A stretch of DNA of 64,000 nt from an uncultured Alphaproteobacteria bacterium. GTDB taxonomy: Bacteria; Pseudomonadota; Alphaproteobacteria; RF32; CAG-239. The stretch is taken from positions 21,519-85,518 of the forward strand of contig CAKQUE010000005.1 of the NCBI GenBank assembly GCA_934277435.1. The letters run 5' to 3'. The notes under the pieces are model-generated. The model was not told the origin of the DNA and did no database searches. It saw nothing but the letters and a program-made list of their open reading frames with translations. This document shows, piece by piece, positions 51,010 through 58,806 of this stretch; positions within the stretch are counted from its first letter, which is position 1; each line of letters starts with the position of its first letter. The translations under genes and the position numbers were made by a program.

Positions 51010-51561
51010 ATGAGATTTTTTTTGATTTTTTGTGCGGTAATGGGTGTGTGCGTAAATGCTTTTGCCCAATTGCATGCGGTTGATGGCGATTCGCTTGAAG
51101 ATGAAAATAGACGTATTCGTCTGGAGGGTATCGACGCGCCAGAATATAAACAATATTGCTTTGATGAACACAAACAAAAATATATGTGTGGTCAGGATTC
51201 GCTTAAATATTTGCAAAATTTGATGGCGGGCAAAAAAATTACTTGTCAGTGCGAGTCTGAGCCGGATAGATATAAACGAGAACTATGCGTTTGCTTTGCC
51301 GATGATTTGGAACTCAATCGGCAAATGGTGGCGGCAGGGCAGGCGGTGAGTTATCTTAGTGATAGGTATGCCGCAGAAGAAAAAACGGCAAAAATGCAAA
51401 AAAGTGGAATTTGGCAAGGCAAATTTATGCGTCCGGCGCTATATAGAGCTATGGAACGCGAAAAAGAGCACAAATGGTGCAAAGCTAATCCTGCGGAATG
51501 TAAAATTCAAAAAGAACGCAAAAAGGCCTATAAAAAAGCTAAATATCATAAATATAAATAA
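51010..51561 (+). CDS. Secreted thermonuclease (SNase-like)
   Basis: Staphylococcal-nuclease-fold protein of 183 residues with a signal peptide (MRFFLIFCAVMGVCVNAFA). The catalytic set is visible: DGDSL, RIRLEGIDAPE (Arg, Asp, Glu) and the later Arg in DRYKRELCVCF. Extra cysteines suggest disulfides. The C-terminal tail is very basic (KKAYKKAKYHKYK). GGAGG is 5 bp before ATG 51010. It could scavenge nucleic acids in the periplasm or outside the cell. Confidence 0.88.
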   Translation: MRFFLIFCAVMGVCVNAFAQLHAVDGDSLEDENRRIRLEGIDAPEYKQYCFDEHKQKYMCGQDSLKYLQNLMAGKKITCQCESEPDRYKRELCVCFADDLELNRQMVAAGQAVSYLSDRYAAEEKTAKMQKSGIWQGKFMRPALYRAMEREKEHKWCKANPAECKIQKERKKAYKKAKYHKYK

Positions 51562-51594
51562 AAACTTGCTGTTTGCTAACTTGAAATCAGAATA

Positions 51595-51735
51595 GTCAGT
51601 TTTACCACTTTTGGTTATTTTATTAATTACCCAGATTATTTTATAGAAAAAGTATTTTCAATTTTTAATTATAGTACAAGTGTTTTGCTGATTATTTCAT
51701 TGATTTATTCTATTTATAAAAGTTTCAAGAAATAG
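51595..51735 (+). pseudogene. Truncated duplicate of the tail of the 127-residue membrane protein gene
   Basis: The 141 bp read in frame as the last ~46 residues of the gene at 52216-52599: both end FSIF(N/D)Y(S/T)TS(V/I)LLIISLIYSIYKSFKK and share the following bases TCATAAGTTTTA. There is no start codon or 5' part. This is the leftover of a duplication whose copies now lie about 865 bp apart, on either side of the 97-residue gene. Confidence 0.85.
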
Positions 51736-51867
51736 TCATAAGTTTTATATTTGTATACGTTTAATATAAAAAATATAATAAAAATATTGATTTTAAATAA
51801 GATTATTATTATATCATTTAATGATAGTACTATCATTGTTTTTATAATTTTAAAAAAGGAATTAAAA

Positions 51868-52161
51868 ATGGTAAATAAACCAAAATATACTGGTAATTGC
51901 TCAATTAAAGGAGTTGCCAAAAAATTTAAAGAATTGAAATATATGACAGATATTTCTCATACAGTTTCCACAGGAAATAAAAAAGCCGATAAAGCTATAG
52001 CTAAAGTGGGAGCTGGTATTCTTAGCAAAGTTGTAAAAAGTCCGCAAGGAAAAGCCATATTATATGGTGCAAAAATAGCTTATCCTTATGTTGAAACTGG
52101 TTCTGCAAATATTGCCAGAGCTAAAGTAACTTATGATGAAACTTGTAAGCGAAAAAAATAA
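51868..52161 (+). CDS. Small basic protein, 97 residues, unknown function
   Basis: Unrecognised. ATG 51868 has AAAGGA eight bp upstream; the longer frame to 51751 is A/T-rich leader translation. The sequence is Lys-rich with Gly/Ala segments (VGAGILSKVVKSPQGKAILYGAKIAYPYVETG) that could form a membrane-active helix. It lies between the duplicated gene fragment and the intact membrane protein gene, and may be the partner of the latter (for example a toxin or secreted peptide with its immunity protein), but this is only a positional guess. Confidence 0.65.
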   Translation: MVNKPKYTGNCSIKGVAKKFKELKYMTDISHTVSTGNKKADKAIAKVGAGILSKVVKSPQGKAILYGAKIAYPYVETGSANIARAKVTYDETCKRKK

Positions 52162-52215
52162 TTGCATAATGTGATGTTTTTGTAATAATATAACTAAAAA
52201 GTGAAAGGAGTAAAA

Positions 52216-52599
52216 ATGAAATTGTATTCTAAAGAAGCCCTGCTTTTAGGCGGATTATATACTGTTTTAGCTATTCCTTTCACTTATTTAAATAAAACAA
52301 GCAGCGGAATCTTATTGTTGCTGTTTATCGGTTTAGCAATAATGCTTTATTTTAAGAAAAAACTTATGTTTTTAGAACGTATGATTTCCAGCTATCCTAA
52401 AATTTCAAGTTGTTTAAGTTCTATGGGGTGGTATCCTTATATTTTTATAATCTTTACAGTCAGTTTTACCGCTTCCGGTTATTTTTTTGATTATCAAGAT
52501 GATTCCATAGGAAAAGTATTTTCAATTTTTGATTATACTACAAGTATCTTGCTGATTATTTCATTGATTTATTCTATTTATAAAAGTTTCAAGAAATAG
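52216..52599 (+). CDS. Small membrane protein with four predicted membrane helices
   Basis: Unrecognised 127-residue protein. Hydrophobic stretches: ALLLGGLYTVLAIPFTYL, GILLLLFIGLAIMLYF, YPYIFIIFTVSFTASGYFF and TTSILLIISLIYSIY. AGGAG lies 5 bp before ATG 52216. A 3' fragment of the same gene lies 0.6 kb upstream, so the locus was duplicated and one copy lost. Confidence 0.75.
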   Translation: MKLYSKEALLLGGLYTVLAIPFTYLNKTSSGILLLLFIGLAIMLYFKKKLMFLERMISSYPKISSCLSSMGWYPYIFIIFTVSFTASGYFFDYQDDSIGKVFSIFDYTTSILLIISLIYSIYKSFKK

Positions 52600-52630
52600 T
52601 CATAAGTTTTATTTTCTATTCGCTATAAAG

Positions 52631-52656
52631 AAAAGCTCTGCTAAAAAACAGAGCCT
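52631..52656 (-). terminator. Terminator of recA
   Basis: On the minus strand GCTCTG, an 8-nt loop and CAGAGC are followed by TTTTCTTT, 31 bp after the recA stop. Confidence 0.75.
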
Positions 52657-52686
52657 TTCAATATTGGAGATAGATATAAAACAAAA

Positions 52687-53712
52687 TTAATCTTCGGTTT
52701 CAGGTTCGTCATCACCAATCATTTCTGTGGTCAAGTGACCTGCGTCAGCACGGATTTTATTTTCAATATCTTCGGCAACTTCCGGATTCTCCATTAAATA
52801 GCGTTTGGCGTTTTCACGGCCTTGACCGATTTTGTCGCCATTATACGAGAACCAAGCGCCGGCTTTTTCAATAATTCCGGATTTTACGCCCAAATCAATC
52901 AGTTCACCGGTTTTAGAAATTCCTTCGCCGTACATAATGTCAAAGTCAACAGTCTTAAACGGAGGAGCCACTTTGTTTTTCACAATCTTTACGCGGGTTT
53001 GCGAACCTATAACTTCATCTTTGTCTTTAATCGCACCCACGCGGCGAATGTCCATACGCACAGAGGCATAGAATTTCAAAGCGTTACCGCCGGTTGTTGT
53101 TTCCGGATTGCCAAACATGACGCCAAGTTTCATGCGAATTTGGTTAATAAAGATAATCAGAGTGTTAGAGCGGGCAACCGTGGCGGTCAATTTACGCAAA
53201 GCCTGACTCATCAAACGAGCTTGCAACCCCATATGCGCGTCACCCATCTCGCCTTCTAATTCGGCCTTTGGTACCAAAGCGGCCACCGAGTCGACAACCA
53301 TCACATCAATAGCGCCGGAGCGAACCAATGTATCGGCAATTTCCAAAGCCTGTTCGCCGGAATCCGGTTGTGAAACCAGCAAGTTCTCTATATCCACGCC
53401 AATTTTTTTTGCATACGACGGGTCAAGAGCGTGTTCCGCGTCAATAAAAGCGCAAGTGCCGTTGCGTTTTTGCGCTTGAGCAATTACGCTCAAAGCCAAT
53501 GTTGTTTTACCAGAGCTTTCCGGACCATAAATTTCAATAATACGTCCCTTTGGCAATCCGCCGATTCCCAAAGCAATATCAATACCCAAAGAACCGGTTG
53601 GAATAGCTTCTATATCAATATTGGTGTTTTGCCCAAGGCGCATAATAGAACCTTTGCCGAACGCGCGTTCAATTTGGCTCAGGGCGGCGTCTAACGCTTT
53701 ATCTTTTTCCAT
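52687..53712 (-). CDS. recA: Recombinase RecA
   Basis: Central homologous recombination and SOS activator. The 341-residue protein has Walker A GPESSGKTTLALS, Walker B VMVVDSVAALVPK, the L1/L2 region (GEMGDAHMGLQARLM; NQIRMKLGVMFGNPETTTGGNALKFYASVR) and an acidic C-terminal tail (DDEPETED). AAGGAAAATAA precedes the ATG. An SOS-type box lies about 100 bp upstream. Minus-strand promoter elements TTGAGT and GATAAA, 17 bp apart, lie between. Confidence 0.98.
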   Translation of the reverse strand: MEKDKALDAALSQIERAFGKGSIMRLGQNTNIDIEAIPTGSLGIDIALGIGGLPKGRIIEIYGPESSGKTTLALSVIAQAQKRNGTCAFIDAEHALDPSYAKKIGVDIENLLVSQPDSGEQALEIADTLVRSGAIDVMVVDSVAALVPKAELEGEMGDAHMGLQARLMSQALRKLTATVARSNTLIIFINQIRMKLGVMFGNPETTTGGNALKFYASVRMDIRRVGAIKDKDEVIGSQTRVKIVKNKVAPPFKTVDFDIMYGEGISKTGELIDLGVKSGIIEKAGAWFSYNGDKIGQGRENAKRYLMENPEVAEDIENKIRADAGHLTTEMIGDDEPETED

Positions 53713-53807
53713 ATTTATTTTCCTTAAAAAATTATCCTAAATTCTTTATCTCGCATTTTAAGCAAAAACTCAACACGAGTCTGAATTTATCCGCTGAAAT
53801 GTATATT

Positions 53808-53822
53808 GTTCTAATTTTGTTC
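53808..53822 (+). promoter_or_regulatory. Alphaproteobacterial SOS (LexA) box
   Basis: GTTC-TAATTTT-GTTC matches the GTTC-N7-GTTC direct repeat bound by alphaproteobacterial LexA. It lies 96 bp upstream of recA and 97 bp upstream of the HD-domain gene, in the shared divergent region. It could regulate either or both. Confidence 0.65.
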
Positions 53823-53918
53823 TTATAGCAAGCAATTTATTATAAATTTGTGAATAATTATTTAAAAATTGCGCCGCGCCGCAAAAAAGTGCTAAGTAAA
53901 AAACAAAGGAGATATACA

Positions 53919-54737
53919 ATGCTGGAAGATGCTTATCGGTTGCTGAAAGAAAAATCGGAAGAATGTTTGCAAAAAGTGGTTCATGACGAATTTTTTGCGG
54001 GCTATACCAAAGAAAAAATCCGTCATTCCTATCAAGTTATGGGTGCCGGCAACTATATTGTTCCGCGTGTAGAATGGCTGAAAAGCAAAGATTCTGAGTA
54101 TGTTGACATGGTAAAGTCGGCAGTGCTTTTGCATGATATTTGCCGATTCGCAGAGATAGAGGAAAAATGTTTGCACAACCGGAAAATAGACCACGGAGTC
54201 GCCGGCGGCGAGTTTTTGCGCACTTTACCGGAGTTTTCAGACATTCGCATTTGGCTGCCGATAAAACACCACGGACATTTGATAGAAGCTCTGTATGCTG
54301 ATGAAGAATATAAAAATATAGCGGACGAGAACCTGAAACAGGAGGTTGCTCGTATTTGCTTTATTATCCGCGATGCTGATAAAATAGCCAATTTGCGGAT
54401 GTTGGCCTATGAACCAAAAATGCGTTACTTGTTTTGGGGTAAAAAAGATATAGTGCCGGAAATTGATGGTAAAATTTCTGAACCATTATGGAGGGATTTG
54501 AACAAAGACATTACATTGCCGCGCCTCAGCGATGCTACGCCGGCTGACTGTATGGCCGGTTATTTGTCGTGGTATTATGATATCAACTATCAATATGCTA
54601 TTGATTTTTGCACTAAACTGAATGTTACACCGATTTTGGTGGATTTATTCAAGCAAATTTGCACCGATGAAGATTATAAAGTAAAATTACTTGACCGATT
54701 CGCAAACTTTTTACAAAATCACAAATATTTGCGCTAG
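53919..54737 (+). CDS. HD-domain protein, probable metal-dependent phosphohydrolase
   Basis: The frame from ATG 53919 (AGGAGAT five bp upstream) gives 272 residues. The HD-superfamily pattern shows HSYQ ... VLLHDICRF ... IKHHG ... IIRDADKIANL, with the paired His-Asp metal ligands and a later Asp. This matches predicted nucleotide or hydrolase enzymes of the HD class, but no specific activity can be read. Divergent from recA with an SOS box between them. Confidence 0.82.
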   Translation: MLEDAYRLLKEKSEECLQKVVHDEFFAGYTKEKIRHSYQVMGAGNYIVPRVEWLKSKDSEYVDMVKSAVLLHDICRFAEIEEKCLHNRKIDHGVAGGEFLRTLPEFSDIRIWLPIKHHGHLIEALYADEEYKNIADENLKQEVARICFIIRDADKIANLRMLAYEPKMRYLFWGKKDIVPEIDGKISEPLWRDLNKDITLPRLSDATPADCMAGYLSWYYDINYQYAIDFCTKLNVTPILVDLFKQICTDEDYKVKLLDRFANFLQNHKYLR

Positions 54738-54740
54738 GCC

Positions 54741-55592
54741 TTATTTCCAAAGGCTTTTACGGTTGCGAAATTCTTCAATGGTGGCGGTGACAATGGCTCC
54801 AAACAAAACGATTGTCCACCATGAATACATCCAAATCAGTAAAATAGGTACAGTGGCAAGCGCGCCGTACAAGGTTTTATAAGTAACGTTCAGTGCCAAA
54901 AAAAAGCCAAATCCGCTACGCAGCAGCAAGGTTAAAATCAAGGTTACGCACGCGCCGTTGAAGGCGCTCGAAACGCGGATTTTTTTGTTTGGCACAATCA
55001 CATACGACAGCCACAAAAAAACAAAAGTGATTAAGTTTGGCGCAACAAAAGTTACAAAAAAATTATAGCCCAAAAAGTGTTCGGGATGAAAATATTTTAG
55101 CGTAATCAAATAGCCTTTTAATGATAGGGCAGTACCAACCAGTAAAGGACAAAGCGTGATAATTGTCCAATAAAGCGTGATTTTAGTGGCAATTCTGCGA
55201 TGTTTTTTGACCTTAAAAATAAAATTAAAGCTATTTTCGATGGTTGATAGCAGTAAAATAGCGGTAATTGCAATACCTAAAACGCCGATGGTGGTGAGTT
55301 TGCTGGAGGCGTTGACAAACTGCATGATGTAGTTTTGAATATTTTGCTCAATGTTCGGCACAAAATATTGAATGAGCGAGTCTTGCACCTGTGCTCGCAC
55401 GTTTTCAAACACCGGAAACGCGGCAAAAATAGAAAGAGCGATGGCAATCAGCGGTACCACGGCAATCAGAGTGGTATAACTCAAAGAGGCGGCAACCCGT
55501 AAAATCATTGCGTCTTTGGTGCGGATACGCAAATATTTGAGAAATAAATGACAGAGTTTAGTAAATTTTGCGATGTCGAATTTGTTTGCCAT
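54741..55592 (-). CDS. YihY/BrkB-family membrane protein
   Basis: Inner-membrane protein of about six helices, 283 residues. Family features: the ASLSYTTLIAVVPLIAIALSIF start of the first helices, the LTTIGVLGIAITAILLLSTIENSFNFIFKV segment, and a C-terminal YGALATVPILLIWMYSWWTIVLFGA. Once misnamed ribonuclease BN; true function unknown. Convergent with the HD-domain gene. Confidence 0.9.
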   Translation of the reverse strand: MANKFDIAKFTKLCHLFLKYLRIRTKDAMILRVAASLSYTTLIAVVPLIAIALSIFAAFPVFENVRAQVQDSLIQYFVPNIEQNIQNYIMQFVNASSKLTTIGVLGIAITAILLLSTIENSFNFIFKVKKHRRIATKITLYWTIITLCPLLVGTALSLKGYLITLKYFHPEHFLGYNFFVTFVAPNLITFVFLWLSYVIVPNKKIRVSSAFNGACVTLILTLLLRSGFGFFLALNVTYKTLYGALATVPILLIWMYSWWTIVLFGAIVTATIEEFRNRKSLWK

Positions 55593-55708
55593 TTTACAAC
55601 TTTCAAAAAAATGTTTACAAAACGGATAAATTTGTATAAGTATCTCTACAGTAACTTACTTCCAAAAAGGGAAGTAGTCTAGAACAAAATTTATAAAGGA
55701 ACTAGAAA

Positions 55709-56533
55709 ATGGCTATTGAACAACTTATGGCCGGTAAAAAAGGCTTGATTATGGGCCTTGCCAATGACAAATCTATTGCTTGGGGTATCGCTCAGGCTTT
55801 GAATGCGCATGGTGCGCAGATTGCAATTTCATACCAAAATGAAATGCTTGAAAAAAGAGTTAAACCTTTGGCCGAACAGCTGAACAATCCTCTGTTGATA
55901 AAATGTGATGTTTCTGATTCTGCGTCAGTTGAAGCTTGTTTTAAAGAATTGGGCGAAAAATGGGGCAAAATAGACTTTGTTGTTCACGCTATTGCTTTTT
56001 CGGATAAAGACCAATTGCGTGGTCGTACAATTGACACCACATTAGATAACTTTACAATGACAATGCACATTTCTTGCTACTCATTCTTAGAAGCTTGCCG
56101 CTGTGCATCTCCAATTATGAATGAAGGCGGTTCAATTGTGACTTTGACTTACTTGGGTTCAGAACGCGTATTGCCAAACTACAATATTATGGGTGTGGCT
56201 AAGGCTGCTTTGGAAGCTTCTGTTCGCTATGCCGCTGTGGATATGGGCAAGCAAGGCGTTCGTGTAAACGCTATTTCTTCCGGCCCGATTAAAACTTTGG
56301 CTGCTGCCGGAATTGGCGATTTCCGCACAATTTTGCGTTGGAATGAATTAAACGCTCCGCTGCAACGCAATGTTCATCAGACCGAAGTTGGCAATATGGC
56401 TTTGAGCTTGTTGTCTGATTTGGGTTCTGCCGTAACCGGCGAAGTTCTGCACGTTGATTGCGGATATAACACCATTGCGATGGTAAATATTGATAACGCT
56501 GCTGAAAGTGCAGATGTTCTTAAAGAATTTTAA
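55709..56533 (+). CDS. fabI: Enoyl-ACP reductase (NADH), FabI
   Basis: Last step of each fatty-acid elongation cycle and the target of triclosan-type inhibitors in many bacteria. This SDR-fold protein of 274 residues has the nucleotide motif GLANDKSIAWGIA and the catalytic Tyr and Lys in PNYNIMGVAKAALEAS. SSGPIKTLAAAGI and GEVLHVDCGYN are conserved further on. A terminator follows. Confidence 0.96.
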   Translation: MAIEQLMAGKKGLIMGLANDKSIAWGIAQALNAHGAQIAISYQNEMLEKRVKPLAEQLNNPLLIKCDVSDSASVEACFKELGEKWGKIDFVVHAIAFSDKDQLRGRTIDTTLDNFTMTMHISCYSFLEACRCASPIMNEGGSIVTLTYLGSERVLPNYNIMGVAKAALEASVRYAAVDMGKQGVRVNAISSGPIKTLAAAGIGDFRTILRWNELNAPLQRNVHQTEVGNMALSLLSDLGSAVTGEVLHVDCGYNTIAMVNIDNAAESADVLKEF

Positions 56534-56550
56534 GCTGCCATATATCAGCA

Positions 56551-56588
56551 AAAAAGTCCCCAATTTTTTTAATCGGGGGCTTTTTTTA
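56551..56588 (+). terminator. Terminator of fabI
   Basis: GTCCCC and GGGGGC pair around a 14-nt A/T loop, followed by T7. Confidence 0.8.
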
Positions 56589-56640
56589 TTGCAAGCGCTG
56601 TAAAAATATTTTAATCTGCGAAGCGAAAGGTTAAAAATAA

Positions 56641-57405
56641 ATGGTTAAAATTTCGGCATATATTGTTACACTGAATGAAGAAAAACGTTTGGGTAAGACC
56701 TTGCAGGCTCTAAAAAAAGTCGCAGATGAGATTTTTGTGATAGACAGCGGCAGTACGGATAAAACTCAAAAAATAGCTGAAAAATACGGTGCAAAATTTG
56801 TGTTTCATAAATGGAAGAACATTTCGGCGCAAAAACATTATGGGCAGGAGCTTTGCCATAATGATTGGGTGTTGTCTTTAGACGCTGATGAAGTTTTGTC
56901 GCCGGAGTTGATAGCCGAGATTAAAGAAAAAATGAAAAAGCCGGCGGCTGATGCCTATAAAATGAAGATATGCGATATGCTTCCGGGGGATAAAAAACCG
57001 CGTTTATTTGCCAAAACCTATAATCAGGTTCGTTTGTATAACCGTAAAAAAAACAATATGCCGGATGATTTAACAAATGACCGAGTTGTGGTTGGTGAAG
57101 GCGCGGTGGTGGAGCAATTAGAGTCAAAAGTTTTTCACTATTCATACATATCTTTAACTCAAACATGGTTTAAGCTGAATATGTATACCGACGAATTGGT
57201 AAAAACAGCGGTTGAGCAGGGTAGGAAATATTCTAAATTGAGGCTGTATACAGAATTTCCGCGTCAGTTTTTGGTATATTATTTCAAAAAACGTTATTTT
57301 TTGTATGGAACTTGCGGATTTTGGATGGCAACTACCTACGCATATTTTCGCTTTTTGAAAATAGCCAAGTGGTTTGAGTGGAAAGCTTTAAATTCTGTAA
57401 AATAA
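56641..57405 (+). CDS. Family 2 glycosyltransferase (LPS-core WaaE-like)
   Basis: GT-A fold transferase of 254 residues. It starts KISAYIVTLNEEKRL and has the nucleotide-sugar motifs FVIDSGSTDKT and LSLDADEVLSPEL (the DxD-type metal site). The C-terminal part (YSKLRLYTEFPRQFLVYYFKKRYFLYGTCGF) resembles LPS-core WaaE/KdtX-type beta-glucosyltransferases. The acceptor cannot be known from the sequence. It stands alone between fabI and the orphan-gene hot spot. Confidence 0.85.
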   Translation: MVKISAYIVTLNEEKRLGKTLQALKKVADEIFVIDSGSTDKTQKIAEKYGAKFVFHKWKNISAQKHYGQELCHNDWVLSLDADEVLSPELIAEIKEKMKKPAADAYKMKICDMLPGDKKPRLFAKTYNQVRLYNRKKNNMPDDLTNDRVVVGEGAVVEQLESKVFHYSYISLTQTWFKLNMYTDELVKTAVEQGRKYSKLRLYTEFPRQFLVYYFKKRYFLYGTCGFWMATTYAYFRFLKIAKWFEWKALNSVK

Positions 57406-57416
57406 ATATTTTTGTT

Positions 57417-57457
57417 TAAAAAAACAAAGCCGTTCTTCTACTTTAGAAAGAACGGCT
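57417..57457 (-). terminator. Terminator of the 121-residue orphan gene
   Basis: On the minus strand AGCCGTTCTT and AAGAACGGCT form a 10-bp stem with a 10-nt loop, followed by TTGTTTTTTT. Confidence 0.85.
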
Positions 57458-57465
57458 CTATTTGT

Positions 57466-57831
57466 CTACTTTACATTGTAACATACCATGGACATGGGGT
57501 TAAACGTAAAGGAACTACCATCAATCAACAAGAGCTTGCGGCTCTGAATTGTACGGGACAGCAAGATTTTTCTGTCTGGATAGTTGAACACCGTACCGAC
57601 TGATACGGGCCAAACTAGCGTGTCGTCGTCAATAGACACCTTCCTTCCTTGAAGGATATCAAGGAAATTTTTGCCATGCTGAACGCACGGGATAATTTCC
57701 TTGATAACCGGATTTTTGTAATCCAGTAGGTGGGGCCTTCTATTGAAAGACAACCATTTAGGTAATTTAATTAAACAAACTACCTTTCCACTCACCACTT
57801 TAAGGTCTACTATACTCTCCATAGTCATCAT
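57466..57831 (-). CDS. Orphan protein, 121 residues, unusual composition
   Basis: No family recognised. The sequence begins MMTMESIVDLKVVSGKVVCL and contains SFNRRPHLLDYKNPVIKEIIP and SRTIQSRKLLLIDGSSFTF. It is beta-rich in appearance, without signal or membrane segment. Its G+C and codon choice are higher than the neighbourhood, and no ribosome site precedes the ATGs at 57831/57828. A perfect consensus promoter and a strong terminator flank it, so it is an independent unit. Probably an acquired gene. Confidence 0.55.
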   Translation of the reverse strand: MMTMESIVDLKVVSGKVVCLIKLPKWLSFNRRPHLLDYKNPVIKEIIPCVQHGKNFLDILQGRKVSIDDDTLVWPVSVGTVFNYPDRKILLSRTIQSRKLLLIDGSSFTFNPMSMVCYNVK

Positions 57832-57862
57832 AATAATGCTTAATAATTAAAAAACTACACAT

Positions 57863-57891
57863 TTTATACAGTTTTTTGTGCTTTTTGTCAA
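57863..57891 (-). promoter_or_regulatory. Consensus promoter of the 121-residue orphan gene
   Basis: On the minus strand TTGACA (57886-57891), a 17-bp spacer and TATAAA (57863-57868); predicted leader of about 25 nt without a Shine-Dalgarno site. Confidence 0.75.
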
Positions 57892-57911
57892 TAACTTTTT
57901 TAACCGAAAAT

Positions 57912-57941
57912 TAAAAAAACTTCCGAAAAGTATCGGAAGTT
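57912..57941 (-). terminator. Terminator of the decayed small gene
   Basis: On the minus strand AACTTCCGA and TCGGAAGTT form a 9-bp stem with a short loop, followed by T7. It lies 29 bp after the pseudogene stop. Confidence 0.85.
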
Positions 57942-57969
57942 GATAAAATTTAATTGCGAATCTTGAATT

Positions 57970-58158
57970 TTAATCTTCGCGGTTAATTCCTTGCATTGCC
58001 AGCAGCGTATTCATTCTGTCGCGGTTAGCTTCTTCACGATAGCTTGTTCTTTAGCGAGTTTTCTTTCATTGTCAACAGTTGCTGCTGCTACCTCATGAAT
58101 GTTTTTTTAGCTTCTACTTGAGCTTTTTTTATAAAACACGTTTTGCAGCATTTGTCAT
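57970..58158 (-). pseudogene. Frameshifted small charged helical gene
   Basis: A minus-strand gene with a good ribosome site (GGAGAAAAAAT), an ATG at 58158, a sensible stop and a terminator, but at least three frame changes. Pieces read MTNAAKRVL, KKAQVEAKK, IHEVAAATVDNERKLAKEQAI and REEANRDRMNTLLAMQGINRED. The intact form would be a ~60-residue Lys/Glu/Ala coiled-coil-like protein. Two of the shifts sit in runs of seven A and could be sequencing errors; the third is not in a homopolymer. Confidence 0.65.
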
Positions 58159-58247
58159 ATTTTTTCTCCTAAAATGTTTGTTCAGAATATAAAGTATCAT
58201 TTTATACTTATTTTTTCAACTTATTGCATGGAATATTTCAGACATAA

Positions 58248-58286
58248 CAAAAAACCGCCATTTTTCTATACAGAAAAAAAGCGGTT
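58248..58286 (-). terminator. Terminator of the 113-residue orphan gene
   Basis: On the minus strand AACCGC(TTTTTTTC) pairs with (GAAAAATG)GCGGTT, followed by TTTTG. It forms one of the strongest hairpins in this gap. Confidence 0.85.
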
Positions 58287-58297
58287 AATTGTTTCAG

Positions 58298-58639
58298 TTA
58301 GTTTGCAGCCATGGCGCGCAGCATCTTCTGACGGTTACGCCAATGGCACTTTTTTGAAGTACCGAGCCCGATAGACTCTGCGTGTGCAAAGTCATCGAGC
58401 CGAAGCTGCTCGCGTGCCTCGTCCTCGGTGAAACCTTGTTTCACGTAAAACTGAAGCAAGGTATTACGAAGACGGGCTGCAGAAGCAATAGCCCGTGCAT
58501 GACGTTCTTTGGCGAGGAACATAGCGGCTTCACGACCGATAGCTTTCTCTGCAACAGTCAGTGGGCGAGCCAAAGACTTTAAAGAACTTAACACACTGTT
58601 TGCAGACTCAACTGAAGAAATATACATGTTATTATTCAT
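58298..58639 (-). CDS. Orphan protein, 113 residues, unusual composition
   Basis: No family recognised. From ATG 58639 it reads MNNNMYISSVESANSVLSSL, then a long Ala/Arg/Glu-rich helical part (EKAIGREAAMFLAKERHARAIA) and a basic end (KKCHWRNRQKMLRAM). The frame is open to 58720, but that segment lies in the promoter region. G+C is clearly above the surroundings. A consensus promoter precedes it and a strong terminator follows, yet no ribosome site is present. Probably acquired together with, or into the same site as, the 121-residue orphan. Confidence 0.55.
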   Translation of the reverse strand: MNNNMYISSVESANSVLSSLKSLARPLTVAEKAIGREAAMFLAKERHARAIASAARLRNTLLQFYVKQGFTEDEAREQLRLDDFAHAESIGLGTSKKCHWRNRQKMLRAMAAN

Positions 58640-58688
58640 ACTGTATAAAGCTAAAAAATTGAACATAATGATATCTAATACAATTATA

Positions 58689-58717
58689 CTTATATCATTT
58701 TTATATATTTTTGTCAA
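58689..58717 (-). promoter_or_regulatory. Consensus promoter of the 113-residue orphan gene
   Basis: On the minus strand TTGACA (58712-58717), a 17-bp spacer and TATAAG (58689-58694); predicted leader about 43 nt, A/T-rich, no Shine-Dalgarno site. Confidence 0.75.
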
Positions 58718-58806
58718 CACCTATTCATTAACTTTCTAAAAAAAATGTTGTATTTGCGGCGGTGTCTGTTAATATTGCAGTAAATATCAATAACAGAGCT
58801 GTTAAA

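Noticed and set aside
58640..58720. N-terminal extension of the 113-residue orphan protein
   Set aside because: That segment overlaps the -10 element and expected transcription start, and its composition differs from the rest of the protein.
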